Shown piece by piece: positions 12,634 to 25,280 of a DNA stretch of 64,000 bases. Below the pieces are notes generated by a model. That model was given only the letters and a program-made list of their open reading frames with translations, was not told the DNA's origin and did not search any database. Made by a program: the position numbers and the translations under genes. The stretch covers positions 277,026,195 to 277,090,194 of the forward strand of contig JBOZIK010000001.1 of assembly GCA_051453625.1 (NCBI GenBank), in the 5' to 3' direction. This DNA comes from Welwitschia mirabilis. Taxonomy: Eukaryota > Gnetophyta > Gnetopsida > Welwitschiales. Within the stretch, counting starts at the first letter, position 1, and the number at the start of each line of letters is the position of its first letter.

Positions 12634-12699
12634 CTCTGATACCAAAATATAACATCCTAATATTCTAGAGTAGAAAACTTTAAAATCACTCTTATACCA
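12634..12699 (-). other. LTR end with primer-binding site, duplicated (minus strand)
   Basis: On the minus strand TTTTGGTATCAGAG (site 12634-12644) directly follows GGATGTTATA. This copies the LTR-end/primer-site layout of the chromovirus at 49541-49562, and TGGTATCAGAG is the usual initiator-Met tRNA primer site. A second, weaker copy (TTTTGGTATAAGAG) is 55 bases away at 12689-12699. An LTR should therefore extend to higher coordinates, into the repeats at 13-20 kb. Confidence 0.5.
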
Positions 12700-12781
12700 A
12701 AATTATAATACTTGGATTTGAACAACCAAAAACTTGAAACTTATAGTACCAAAAGTCATAGTGTAATTTTTTTCCATGATC

Positions 12782-12982
12782 NNNNNNNNNNNNNNNNNNN
12801 NNNNNNNNNNNNNNNNNNNNNNNNNNNNNNNNNNNNNNNNNNNNNNNNNNNNNNNNNNNNNNNNNNNNNNNNNNNNNNNNNNNNNNNNNNNNNNNNNNNN
12901 NNNNNNNNNNNNNNNNNNNNNNNNNNNNNNNNNNNNNNNNNNNNNNNNNNNNNNNNNNNNNNNNNNNNNNNNNNNNNNNNNN
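12782..12982. other. Assembly gap (201 N)
   Basis: Unknown bases; no repeated flank seen on either side. Confidence 0.95.
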
Positions 12983-13048
12983 TTGGTTAAGATGGTAAGA
13001 TAGAATCTATAGCCATAATAAAGGATCCACTAACATTTATAGGAGAAA

Positions 13049-16000
13049 AAAATAATTCATTGTAAATATTAGCATAGAGGAAAAGTATTATTAATTATAA
13101 AACCATATAGATAAGAGAATTAATTAGATGCTTAAGTAGAACTAAGTTAGAAATGATTGGTGACTTAAGACAATATAAGTAAGGAATTACATCCTTTTGG
13201 TAGTGGTATCCCATACATCATCAATTTAAATATTAACTGAATGCTTAGTTGCACAATGCTTAACATTTTACCCATGTTAAAAAAATTCTTTATTAAATTT
13301 TGAAGTTTGACTTAATAATTTTTAAAAAGATTTCTAAAAGGACTTATAAAGATTCAAACTTGAAATGTACTACTTCACCAATTCATTTGATAACTACTTA
13401 AGCTATTATCTCTTTGTGTTTTTATTATTTTAAGATGGTCATATTCATTTTAGGTGACATGAACTAATTAGAAATAACATAGAGATTCAAACATTAAAGG
13501 CAAAAAAAATATTTAGACACAAAAATAATGCGTTTCATAAGGACAAGATCACACAAGAGCAGAGAAAATCACATAACATTTTAAGAGATAAATGACACTT
13601 TTAATCAGAAGGCATTATTTACTCATTGATCTATGGGTTAAGGGTTTTCCTCAAAAATAGTGCTATCATGAGTTTTTGAAGGATAGAAAGTGAAAAAAGG
13701 CACTAAAAACTAACAAGAATGAAAGAAATATTTGAGCTTCAGATCAATTATTGGCGTGAGACTAATTAATAGCATTATCAAATGGTGGGGAGCATTAGGC
13801 AGTAATAAAAAAGAGAAGAGTTGTATTAAAGAAGAATAATATATAATGCAAGTCATTAGACGGCTAACTATTTACATATGCACATGGTTACACTTATGTA
13901 AGGTTTAAGAGAACTTATAATAATTGCAATGGAAGCCAAGTAAAGAAAGCTTGATGTTTTTGAATGTAGTAAATATTCATCATTCAAATATTTAGTTTTT
14001 CTTTGACCAATATAAATATTTACTTCAACAAATTCTAAGATCCCTTTAATTTTCAAGTGGGAAAATATGTGATCTTTAAACAAAGCATTCATAGCTATCC
14101 ATGCTCTTGCATCTTTGAATGCTATTAAGCCAATCTTTTAGACCTCATTTTAAATACATTTGCATCTTTGATTTTGTGTCTTATTGTAAATTGGAAATCT
14201 CTTTTTCCTGGCAGTGTTATTCATTACTAGCACTCATCTATTTCTCAGACATTATAATGGTAGTATCAAAGAAAATCTCTAATTATTCGCAATCAAGATG
14301 GATGAAACATTTAAAAGTGGAAAAAGATGGAAGAAAGAGCAGCATTAAGTCTATTTTCTTTAGTGTTAATGTTTATAATATTACCTTTAAGGTGGATACA
14401 CAACGTAAAGAGAAAAGAGGTGCATACGTGAAAGGAAAGATGAGACCTTTGCTTATAGGTAATGACAGTGTAGTACTTAGGTGAGGATGAAGACAAAAGC
14501 CTATGACGATGAAGGATGAATGTCAAAGAGAGGTATCTTTTATCTGATTCACAATAATGAATGTGCATGGGGAAAGAAAGAATTTGTTATCTTTGGTAAC
14601 ATTATTGTGAAATGTTAATGAACGATAACTAAAAAGATGGCTCATAATGCATCACTAAAATAATGCCTTATATAAAATTTTTAACATTTCAATCACACTT
14701 GTCAGATTTCCTATGTGGTATTAGATGTGAGGATAAAATGGTAGAGTACGAGATCACATGTTTAAGTTTGAAAATAAAATTTTATTTCCTTTTCTCTNNN
14801 NNNNNNNNNNNNNNNNNNNNNNNNNNNNNNNNNNNNNNNNNNNNNNNNNNNNNNNNNNNNNNNNNNNNNNNNNNNNNNNNNNNNNNNNNNNNNNNNNNNN
14901 NNNNNNNNNNNNNNNNNNNNNNNNNNNNNNNNNNNNNNNNNNNNNNNNNNNNNNNNNNNNNNNNNNNNNNNNNNNNNNNNNNNNNNNNNNNNNNNNNNNN
15001 NNNNNNNNNNNNNNNNNNNNNNNNNNNNNNNNNNNNNNNNNNNNNNNNNNNNNNNNNNNNNNNNNNNNNNNNNNNNNNNNNNNNNNNNNNNNNNNNNNNN
15101 NNNNNNNNNNNNNNNNNNNNNNNNNNNNNNNNNNNNNNNNNNNNNNNNNNNNNNNNNNNNNNNNNNNNNNNNNNNNNNNNNNNNNNNNNNNNNNNNNNNN
15201 NNNNNNNNNNNNNNNNNNNNNNNNNNNNNNNNNNNNNNNNNNNNNNNNNNNNNNNNNNNNNNNNNNNNNNNNNNNNNNNNNNNNNNNNNNNNNNNNNNNN
15301 NNNNNNNNNNNNNNNNNNNNNNNNNNNNNNNNNNNNNNNNNNNNNNNNNNNNNNNNNNNNNNNNNNNNNNNNNNNNNNNNNNNNNNNNNNNNNNNNNNNN
15401 NNNNNNNNNNNNNNNNNNNNNCCAAGCCATCTATTTAACTAACCTATTCAATAAGCTACAATTTTATTTGAGAACTACAATAATCATCAAATGATAATAA
15501 TATAAAATTTGTTGAAATAGAACCATCCACTATTATAGCCATATCTCATTATCCATGAAAAATAGCTATCTACAAATAAATCACATTTCATAATATATAA
15601 GTTTTCTTAAGAGAAATATATAATTACTTGTATTATTAAATATAAGGAATATAATACATTGTAATAATATCCATAATATTTCTTAAATTAAATTTGATTA
15701 CATGAACCACATTTACATCATAATTCAGACATCTAGGATCCTTTAATAAATGCATGAATTTTAGCAACAAGTATGAAAATAACACTCCAATTAAACTACA
15801 ATAGATGACTCATCTAAAGTCATTCTTCATGATAGGTCCTGCACATACAAGCATGGCATTAGAACTACAACCTTCATAGTTTCTGGTACGGTCCATGGCA
15901 AGGTTTTAAGTAAGGGGTTTTCCAAGGTTAATAAGGGATCCTCAAGAATATCAAATGACTAAAACCTTATATTAGATACAATAATTCAGATACAAATATT

Positions 16001-16294
16001 CAAGTCTTAACAATCCAATAATGTACTATGAATAGTATGCTCTATTAGAACAGTGTTAAAAATATTGATTTATGTATAGGTTGATTCGTATGGCTAATAG
16101 CAATCCTTCAAATGGAAAAAACCTTTTAAAGTAACATCTCATGCATAACTCGATTGGTTGAAAACATCACTCTAATGACCTTGATAGCTTTCTTCCATGG
16201 CTAATGGGAGCCCTTTAGGAGACCCAGCCCTTGAAGCCACATAATAGAATTGAATTAACAACCTAGATATTATATGCATAAGAACAGACTTACA
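13049..16294 (-). repeat. Copy A of a roughly 2.7 kb direct repeat (LTR-like)
   Basis: Sequence from AATAATTCATTGTAAATATT to ATATGCATAAGAACAGACTT recurs in the same order at 16760-19684. A 624-N gap (14798-15421) lies inside; the other copy has only about 140 bases there. The minus strand carries CAAGGGCTGG and GGGCTCCCATTAGCCATGG blocks resembling parts of chromovirus LTRs, and an LTR end/primer site lies just left at 12.63 kb. I read it as part of a minus-strand LTR, with moderate doubt. No coding function. Confidence 0.6.
14798..15421. other. Assembly gap (624 N) in repeat copy A
   Basis: The corresponding part of copy B (about 18645-18785) is only some 140 bases, so the gap length is probably arbitrary or hides an insertion. 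Confidence 0.9.
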
Positions 16295-16759
16295 AGCACT
16301 ACTCCCAGTTGTCTTCTTGTGTTCTGGAGATGTGCTAGTTTCCCTCCTACCAACCCTGTATTTGAGCTAAGGGAGAAGGCCTAAAGTATTAGACTCCATA
16401 AGGCTACTGTCAACATTAGGATGCAGAGTCTAAAGCTTCTCTTTGCTATGCTTTATAACCCCTATTCCTAATGTTTCTCTCCATTGGATGTCTAGCATTT
16501 TCTCTTTCCATTTCAAGGAGACTTTATTCTAGGATCACCAAAATAAGACACAGATCATGCACTAGTGATCTGCTACCTTTCCTTTTTTTTCCCTCATGGA
16601 AAGTTTCTGTGTTTCAATGGATGGTTCGCAACTACCTCAAGATTTCTTTCTTCTATTGTTTTTGCTTCAGCCTTCTAAAGTGATCTATTTTTTTCTTAGA
16701 TTAAATGTACTCTATTTTTTGTGAAAGTTGTTTTTATTTTTTCCTTTAGTAATGAAGAG
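16295..16759. other. GC-richer insert between the two repeat copies
   Basis: This 465-bp stretch between copies A and B is visibly less AT-rich than either. A short open frame (16471-16683, plus) has no recognised domain. It ends in a T-rich segment. It may be a fragment of another element. Function unknown. Confidence 0.4.
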
Positions 16760-19684
16760 TGAAATAATTCATTGTAAAGATTAGCATGGAGCAAAATTAT
16801 TAGTAATTATAAAATGATATGGATAAGATAATTAGATGCTTAAGTAGAACTAAGTTAGAAACAACTAGTGACTTAAGACAAGATAAGTAAAGAATTACAT
16901 CCTTTTGGGAGTANNNNNNNNNNNNNNNNNNNNNNNNNNNNNNNNNNNNNNNNNNNNNNNNNNNNNNNNNNNNNNNNNNNNNNNNNNNNNNNNNNNNNNN
17001 NNNNNNNNNNNNNGGATAAGATAATTAGATGCTTAAGCAGAACTAAGTTACAAACAACTAGTGACTTAAGACAAGATAAGTAAAGAATTACATCCTTTTG
17101 GGAGTGGTTCCCACACATCATCGATTTAAGTATTGAATCAATGTCTAGTTATACAATGCTTATAGTTTTACCCATGTTAAAATAATTATTTACTAGAGTT
17201 TGAAGTTTTACTTAAAATTTTTCAAAAATATTTATAAAAGGACTTATAGATATTTTAACTTGAAACTTACTACTACACCAATTCATTTGATAACCAATTA
17301 GCTCTTTATAATTTTATTATTTTAAGATGAACATGTTTATTTCAGGTGATATGAACCAATTATAAATAATGTAAAGATTTGAACATTAAGCATAAAAGGA
17401 ATATTAAAACACAAAAGTAATGCATTTCACAAGGATGAGGGCACATGAGAGTGGAGAAAATCACATACCATTTTAGGAGATTAATTATACTTTTAATAGG
17501 AAGGAATTATTTACTTGTTAACCTATGCATTAGGGTTTTCCTTAAAAATAGTACTCTCATGTATTTTTGAAGTATATAGGGAGTGAAAAGAGGTATTGAA
17601 AACTAACAAGAATGAAAGAAATGTTTGAGCTCAAGATTGATTATTAGTGTGAGACTAATTAACAACATCATCAAATAGTGGGAAGTATTAGGAAGTAACA
17701 AAAAAGGAAAACATTGGATTAAAGAAGAAACTAGCTATTTACATATGCATACAGTTACACTTACATGAGATTTAAGAGCATTTACAATAGCAGTAATGGA
17801 AGCTAAGCAAAGAAAACTTAATGTACTCGATTGTACTAGATATTTGTTAGTCATATATTCATTTTTTCTTTGACTAATAAAGATCTTAACTTCAATGAGT
17901 TCTAAGACTCATTTCATTGAAAAGAATATGTGATCTTTAAATAAAGCTTTCATAGCTATCCACGCTCTTGCATACTTGAATATTGTTAAGTTAAAATTTC
18001 AAACCTCATTTTAAATATTTCTGCATCTTCAATTTTGTCTCTTATTGTAAATTAGAAATTTCTTCTATCTAGTAGCATTATTCATTACTAGCACCATTTA
18101 TTTATTAGACATCACAATGGTAGTATTAAAGAAATTATCTAATTGTTAATAATGAAATGGATGGAAAGTCTAAAAAGTGGAAAAAGACACAAGGAAGAGC
18201 AGTACTAAGTTTATTTTCTTCAACATTAACTTCTATAATGTTGTATTTAAGGGAGATACATAATAGAAGAGAAAGAAGGAACATACAAGAAAGAAAAGAT
18301 GGAGTATTTTCTTGTAGACAATGATAGTGTAGATGAGGAGGAAGATAAGAACCTATGAGGAGAAAGGATGTATGCCAAAGGAAGGCATTTCTGGCTGATT
18401 TAGAATAATGCATGTGCATCAGGGAAGAAATGATGCATTGCCTTTTGTGACATTGTTGTGTAATGTTGACTAATGATAATTAAAGAGATGGTTTACAATG
18501 CATCACAAAAATGATGTCTTATATGAAATTTTTAACATTTTAATTACACTTGTCAGCTTGCCTAGGTGGTATTGGATGTGGAGATAAAATGGTAGAGTAA
18601 GAGATCACATGTTCAAGTTTGAAAATAACATTTTATTTCCTTTCCTCTCTAAGGAAGGAATTACTAAGTTACATTATACTTATACCAATATACTAAATTC
18701 TAAAATAATTGACTATTATTAGGGATTATATGGTTGAAAAAAAAAGCTAATTAATAAAATTTCATTTTATGGGACTTGAACTCCAAATCATATATTTAAC
18801 TAATGTACTTAATAAGATATATTTTTCTTTGAGATATACAATAATCATCAAATAATACTAATATAAAATTTATTAAAATAGAACCATCCACTATTATAAC
18901 CATATCTTATTATCCATGAAACATAGGTGTCTATGACTTAAATTATACTTCACAATGTATAACTTTGCTTAAGATAAATATATAATAACTTTTATTCTAA
19001 AATAAAAGGGAGATAATACATTACAATAATATCCATAATATTTCTTAAATTAAATATGATTACATTAACCACATTCACATTATAATTAGCACATCTATGA
19101 TCCTTCATTAAATGCACAAATTTAAGTAAAAAGTATGAAAATAATACTTCATCTAAACTGCAATAGCTGGCTCATCTAAAGGCATTCCTTGTACTAGGTC
19201 CTATACATACAAGCATGATATGAGAATTACAACCTTCATAGTTATCAGTATGGTTTATGACAAGGCTTTAGATAAGGGGTTTTCCAAGCTCAATAGCAAA
19301 TCCTCAAGAATATCGAATGACCAAAACCTTATATTAGATATAATAATCCAAATATGAATATTCAAGGCTCGGTAATCCAAGAACATGCAATGAATAGTAT
19401 GCTCTATTAGAAGGATATCACAAATACCTATTTATCTATAGATTTATTGCTATGTCCAATAGGAACGCTTGAGATGGGATAAACCCTCTAAAACCACATC
19501 TCATACACAACTAGACAAGTTACAAACATCACACTGATCACATTCATAACTCACTTCCATGGCCAATGGTAGCCCTTCAGGTGGCCTAGCCCTTGAAGCT
19601 ACATAATTTTGTTACTTAGTAAAGTTTAAATCATAGAATTGAATTCATAACCTAGATATTATATGCATAAGTAAAGACTTACAT
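16760..19684 (-). repeat. Copy B of the roughly 2.7 kb direct repeat
   Basis: Matches copy A through most of its length, including the Leu/Ser-rich open frames near 18135-18419 (14311-14568 in A), the block ATGGTAGAGTAAGAGATCAC near 18590, the CCATTATCC region and the CCATGGCCAATGG block. A 100-N gap at 16914-17013 separates a 93-base duplicated flank (16821-16913 and 17014-17106). Copies A and B differ by perhaps one base in six to eight by eye, so this pair is a real old duplication, unlike the near-identical gap flanks. Confidence 0.65.
16914..17013. other. Assembly gap (100 N) between duplicated 93-bp flanks
   Basis: 16821-16913 and 17014-17106 are almost identical and abut the gap on both sides, the pattern of an unmerged overlap. 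Confidence 0.9.
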
Positions 19685-20240
19685 GAACAAATAAGATAGT
19701 AGGGTAAATCCATGAAACATGTAAGAGATGCAAGAAATAGATGGAAGTCCATAAACCATTCAAGAAAATAATTGAAGAACCATAAAGCATACAAGAAAGG
19801 ATTTAAATTATTAATAAATATATGATAAAGGATTCGAAGAACCAAAACCATACAAGAATGAAATAAGAACCATATAAGAAAGGAATCAAAAGAATATAAG
19901 AACCATATAAGAAAATAGATTAAGCAATAAAACCATACCCAATTTAAATCAAAGATTTAAGAACTACCAAAGATTACAAAGCTCAAAGTCTTAAAGGATT
20001 ATCTAAGCTTTAAATATTGGTATTGAAGGCTTCTCCAAAAATGATAGTAAAGGGAAAGGAGAAGAAGGGTACTATTTGTAACTGAGATTTGATGGAATGC
20101 AAAGGGTCATAAGAATATAAAGATAAAACATCATAAAGGAGGATGGTTGAGGTGGAAATACTTGGTAAAGATTTGGTAACCACCCTTATTCCATTCCTTG
20201 TTAAGCCACTGGGTGCATTTATATCTTGATAATAAATAAT
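19685..20240 (-). other. LTR-like tract with degenerate short repeats
   Basis: Several degenerate repeats built on AAGAACCATATAAGAAA lie at about 19769-19930. On the minus strand ATATAAATGCACCC (about 20215-20228) could be a TATA box driving toward the repeats at lower coordinates. Consistent with the promoter part of a minus-strand LTR, not proven. Confidence 0.35.
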
Positions 20241-22992
20241 AATGCTCCTCGTAAAATTTTTTTTACAATAATATAAGATTTATGAAACCATATTTAAACT
20301 ATTCTGTAGATAAAGGTGCAATAATTAAAAAAATTTAACTACAAGAATCATAATTAAATCATAAAAAATTTTAACAAGGATTAAATTATGACTACTACAA
20401 AATGTTAGAAATTATAGCACAAAATTTTTACAATAAAATTACATCACTAGAAATTAGAAAATAAATGCATGCAATAACTAAACTAGCTTAAGAACTGTAT
20501 AACAATAAAATTATTATAATTTAATTTTTAATCTAAATCTTTGGATCTTAAAAAATCTACATGTATTAACATACTTGGAGGAAAAAAAGTAGGATATGAA
20601 GTAGTGATTTTCTTAAAAAAGAATCATCCATGGAAGTAACATAAAGCAAAGTAGCAAAATGATCCCACAAATAATAAAGAAAAGGAATTTGATTTATAAT
20701 AGAAGCCCCATTAAATATAAGTTACTCTAATAAATTCACATGAGAGGAATCATTTAAATATTTAAAAATCTGCTTATGATTTTCAACCAAGAAATATAAT
20801 TTTTGATTAAGCCACATTTGAATTATAAACATTCCATTTTTAGAAGATTGAATTATAGTATATACATTAACATAAATTTGTAAATTAAAATAATCATGAA
20901 TAAATGTGTTAGAGAGGTGAGGGACCATATATTGAATTTTATTATGCTCTTCTTTAGATGCAAAAACACTCAGTGATCATAATGTTTAGAAAAAGTTTGT
21001 ACATGACATATAGCTTCATGCCATCATTGAATTCATTCTAATTAACTTGTGGCCCAAGACTTAGCACTATAAAGATTATACAAAATATTTGAAGTAGTGA
21101 AAGAATGGAGTACATTTATACTTGGAAGAATTACAAGTCTTGCTAACTTTAATTTGAATGGGATAATGGTCTAATAAATATGGATGATGATGAATAAAAC
21201 TAAATAAATTATCTTGCTAAATTATTAGAGTTAAAATGACAACCTATTGAAATGACTAAAGATATAAGCTCATCCTAAATAAAAGTTTCTCTAAGTATAT
21301 ATTTGAGGAATGAAACTAGAAATACTATCATCCATCTCTATTAAGGAAAGTTTTTCTTCAAAGTTAGATATTATGTTTAGGCTTTCAAAGGTCTATGGAT
21401 TTATCATAAATAGTTAAAAATAAAAACTACATAAAAATAGTATTTATCTAGTAGAACCTACTAAGATAATTTAATTACTAAATTCTTTATTAATTTTTTA
21501 ATTAGTATATTACTATTTGAAATTCAATTTTTTTAATTTATTAAGTTAAAACTTATTATGCTACAATTATTATTTTAAATGCTTTCTTTTCTTGTAACTG
21601 CTATGATTAAGGATATTAGATTTGTATTCTTTTCTTGTTTATTTAATAATATACTTTTATTAGCTCAGTTAGTGGTTATATAAATACTATTTTATTTCCT
21701 TTAGTGACTATTACATTTCATATTCCATGATTAGTATATTCCATTATTTTATTATTTTCTCATTCTAGTGCATATAAAAGATTCTTGTAATGGCTATAGT
21801 TGTTAGAATGCATTATGTTAGCTTATTTTTATATTTCATTTTACTAGTGCATTCTAAATTAAGACCTATAATTATGATATTGCATTTTTAAATTAGTGGG
21901 TAAGATGTATTCATTATGATGAATATTTATATGTGGTAAAATCTTATCTTGATATTTTCATTTAAATTACTTAATAACAATTTGATCTTAATTCTTTTTC
22001 TCAATAATTACAAGTAGTGGCATGTTCTTAGAATTTTGGCATTTTCTTGTGGATTATGTATTTGAGTAAATACCAATGATTCTTTATCTTTTCTAAAAAT
22101 GAAAAGATTCCATGTAATTGAGATGCATATGCTTTATAATTATTTTGAAAAATACTAAGGATTTGTTGATTGATGAACTTATGTATTATTGATGTATGCA
22201 TGTTTTTTTATAACTATTAATTTCTTATTATTAGTAAAATATTTTTGGCATGTTGAGTATTTACTATTATTATTATTAAATATTAAATATACCTAGTGGC
22301 TAGGCAAAGTAATGATTGAGGGTTAGGAAATTATAACCATTTTTCAAGAAGATTCATGACTTGTATGTAATTCATTAAAATTCTTAAATATCTTTTAAAC
22401 TCCTTCTTTTCATTATAAATAGGACTTTCTTTCCTTTGTTCTTGTTTTGTGAAATATCTTCTAGACATGGATTTTGATAACCTTATACCTTAGAGCTTAA
22501 AAATTTTGAGATCTTTAAAATCTTTAGTTTTTTTTATCTTGGTTATAACAATCTTGAAGCTTAGAAAACTTTAAGCTAAATCATGGATATGGTTCTAGGA
22601 CATTCTCTTATTTCTTATATGATATTATTGAATTATTGAATCATGTATGATCTATAGTTACTATATATATCATACGATTATTATGGCTTTCTTATATTTT
22701 TTACATGCTTCCATTATCATCATGCATTTCAAATATGATTCTGTCATATTAAGTATTTCTTGAATATCTTATACAATCTTAAGTTCTTTCATCCTTTGAG
22801 ATACAAATAAATTTTTGTTTTTGATTAAATCTTATATTCTTGAAATTTCTATAAGTTTCTAAACTATCTTATTTATCTCTATTGATTTGAAACCTTCTTT
22901 ATGAGTTTTAGTTGCATAATCAAAAGTTATTCTTATACGCTCTTAATTCTTATGAAGTGGACAAATGAAATATAATTAGTTTATTAACTAAA
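20241..22992. other. AT-rich non-coding DNA
   Basis: No recognisable genes. TATAAATAG followed by a pyrimidine-rich run occurs near 22415 on the plus strand and could belong to the LTR that ends near 23755. Short open frames show no domain. Confidence 0.5.
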
Positions 22993-23136
22993 ACATAGAT
23001 TAGCAAATAAGGAAAAATAAATAATAATCCCTAAATCACCAAACGAGGTAATCAAAAGATAAAAGCATAGATTACTAAATGAGGTAGTGGAGATGATAGT
23101 CCATAGATTGCCAAATAAGGCATTACAATGATGAAA
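22993..23136 (+). repeat. 36-bp minisatellite, four units
   Basis: The core CATAGATT(A/G)(C)(C/T)AAAT(A)AGG recurs with starts at about 22993, 23029, 23065 and 23101, exactly 36 bases apart. The second unit is the most diverged. It lies within the putative LTR that ends at 23755. Confidence 0.75.
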
Positions 23137-23759
23137 AAAATATAAGTTTTTTATCTCATTTCCATTTCCATGAAAATAAAATACTTCAAAATTTTAAATA
23201 CATTATTATTAACTTACCTTAATACATCTTGTCTCTTAGGATTCTTTCTTTCTTAATCATTATCTTACCTGGGCCATATTGAGATTGTAATTCACAGTTA
23301 TCACTTCATGCTCTTTTATGTTAAATAGCTAATAAAATAAGGTAAAATAAGTGTTGATATATCTTATTGAAGAGGATACATGAAAATAAAATATTTACTA
23401 TCTAAATTGTACTTAAAAAACATTAAATTGGAATGATTTTCTAACTATTAAAACTTATGATCTTGTTATGCCTTGTGGTTATTGTTCTACTCTAGAAAGA
23501 CTATAATCATTTATCTATAATTAGAATTGCAAATAATGTATCTTTAGGATAGCAAATTATTCTATATCTTAAACTTGTAGTTTTGATTTTAATATTAAAA
23601 GGCTCATAGTTAAAGTTGTACTTGAATCTTTATTTTAATAAGTTTCACTAGAATATTTTATTTTTATATTGTACTATAGCTTTCTTACCAATCTTGACTT
23701 TTAGATGTTCATCATTTTATTTAAAGTATTTTCAAGGTAAAAACATAGACTTTATATTT

Positions 23760-23776
23760 TGGTATCAAAGCATAAC
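23760..23776 (+). other. Primer-binding-site-like sequence
   Basis: TGGTATCAAAGCATAAC follows TATATTT, close to the initiator-Met tRNA primer site TGGTATCAGAGC and in the layout seen after the chromovirus 5' LTR. It implies an LTR on the left (about 21.5-23.75 kb) and an internal region on the right. No gag or pol was recognised to the right. Confidence 0.45.
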
Positions 23777-24985
23777 TTTATTTTTATCATGATAATTTAT
23801 AATTTATATATAGTCTTGGTGGTAAATGTTGAGGATGTCACATTTTTATATTTGAATTCTATTGAATTTTTTTGGTTAAAAATGCACATTTTACATTCTG
23901 GTATAAAGAGTAACATTTGCATTCTGGGTTATAAAAATGTGAATCTTACATTAAACCACTATTAACATTTATGATCAGGGATGTGATAAATTAATCCACC
24001 AAACTCGTCATCGAAAAATTCTATCATATTAAAATATGTTCTAAATAATCATGGAAAGGATGAAAGAAAATATATAAAATTTACACCAAACCTAAGAATC
24101 TTCTCAGACTCATTTGAATCATAAGCTAAGAAAACATCAAAAGGAATAGAAGATGAAGAAAAATTTGTCCAAATGACTCTATGTTGTGAGTCATATAGAC
24201 TAAATAATCTTACCTTTCTAATAAGAAGAATAAAAGGTAGCAACTCTACTTTTTCCATGTTACAATGATTAGTAAGTGTTGTCAAATGAGGTAGGAACCT
24301 GTGTTATAAAATGGATAAATCATAAGATGATATCTTAACCTTTAAAATAAAAATAAAGATAAAAGATTAATTAATGCTAGAGATTAAATCTATAGTTCAT
24401 TTATGTTACAATCTATTAGAAAGACCCTAAAGATTTCAAGATAAAATATTCATGTGATAGTTGAGTGGATTTTATTTGAATTAGCTCATAAAAGATCAAT
24501 AGTTGAAGGCTCAAAATCCATAACATTTGAAAAGATTATGAAATAATTCTTCATCTAAATTATAGAAGTTAAATGAGATGGATTAAAAGAAACTAATTAT
24601 TGAGATCTATTTGTAAAGCCTTAACTCATTCCTTATTAGTCTCTTCCACTAAGACTTATTCTTATTTAAATGTAAAATAAAACCTATAATAGAATCTAAA
24701 ATAGAAATTAAGAAAAAAACATATTAGAAACTATTAATAAATAAAAGAAATAAAAGAATATTACAAAGGGATTTTCTCATTCAATGATGAAGGAGGATTC
24801 TATAATTACTACAAAGGTGTAAACAAACTTTGAAGGATAGTTTTATGTCTACTTAAGAGAAATAATATATTTTAAATAAAGGGTAGAATTCCTAGTCAAA
24901 TTACTATTATATATTTTTGATGAGTGCCTCCTATTATGTGGTTGTTAAACTACCATTCTAATTTCTTCTCATACATTCTATTTTA
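23777..24985. other. AT-rich DNA, no recognised gene
   Basis: A 78-codon minus-strand open frame at 24049-24285 has no known motif. About 24890-24985 looks like a truncated extra copy of the start of the LTR that follows (ATATTTTTGATGAGTGCC, TATTATGTGGTTGTTAAA). Confidence 0.4.
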
Positions 24986-25258
24986 TAGTTAGATATTTTT
25001 TGTGGAATGCCTATTATTATTTGATTATTAAAACCACCTTTCAGATTTCTTCTTCTACATTCCATTCTTTCTCGTATGTCCTTTATTACATTATCCATTT
25101 CTTTTCTTATCTTATAAAATCTTATTATATATAAATTTATTTGAGAAAAAGAAACTATTAAGTTGATTTCATTAAAAATTTTCTCACACTCTAATATGCC
25201 TGATCATTAAAAATTTCCTCACACTTTGATATGCCTGATCTATGTTTAATGGATTACA
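24986..25258 (+). repeat. 5' LTR of small LTR element copy 1
   Basis: Begins AGTTAGATATTTTT (ancestral TGTTGGATATTTTT by comparison with 32496) and ends GGATTACA. It contains an internal short duplication of the CTCACACT...ATGCCTGATC block, which makes it longer than its partner. Confidence 0.6.
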
Positions 25259-25267
25259 TTTAAAAAA

Positions 25268-25280
25268 TGGTATTAGAGTA
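25268..25280 (+). other. Primer-binding site, initiator-Met type
   Basis: TGGTATTAGAGTA lies ten bases past the LTR end. It differs from TGGTATCAGAGCA by C-to-T changes only. Confidence 0.6.

Noticed and set aside
12712-13003. Long open frames across runs of N
   Set aside because: The length comes from unknown bases, which contain no stop codons by definition. The same holds at 14663-15442, 30810-31409, 33460-33731 and 58276-58467.
18590-18630. tRNA gene in repeat copy B
   Set aside because: TGGTAGAGT and GTTCAAGTTTG resemble A- and B-box parts but are only about 13 bases apart, leaving no room for the anticodon arm, and no acceptor stem can be formed.
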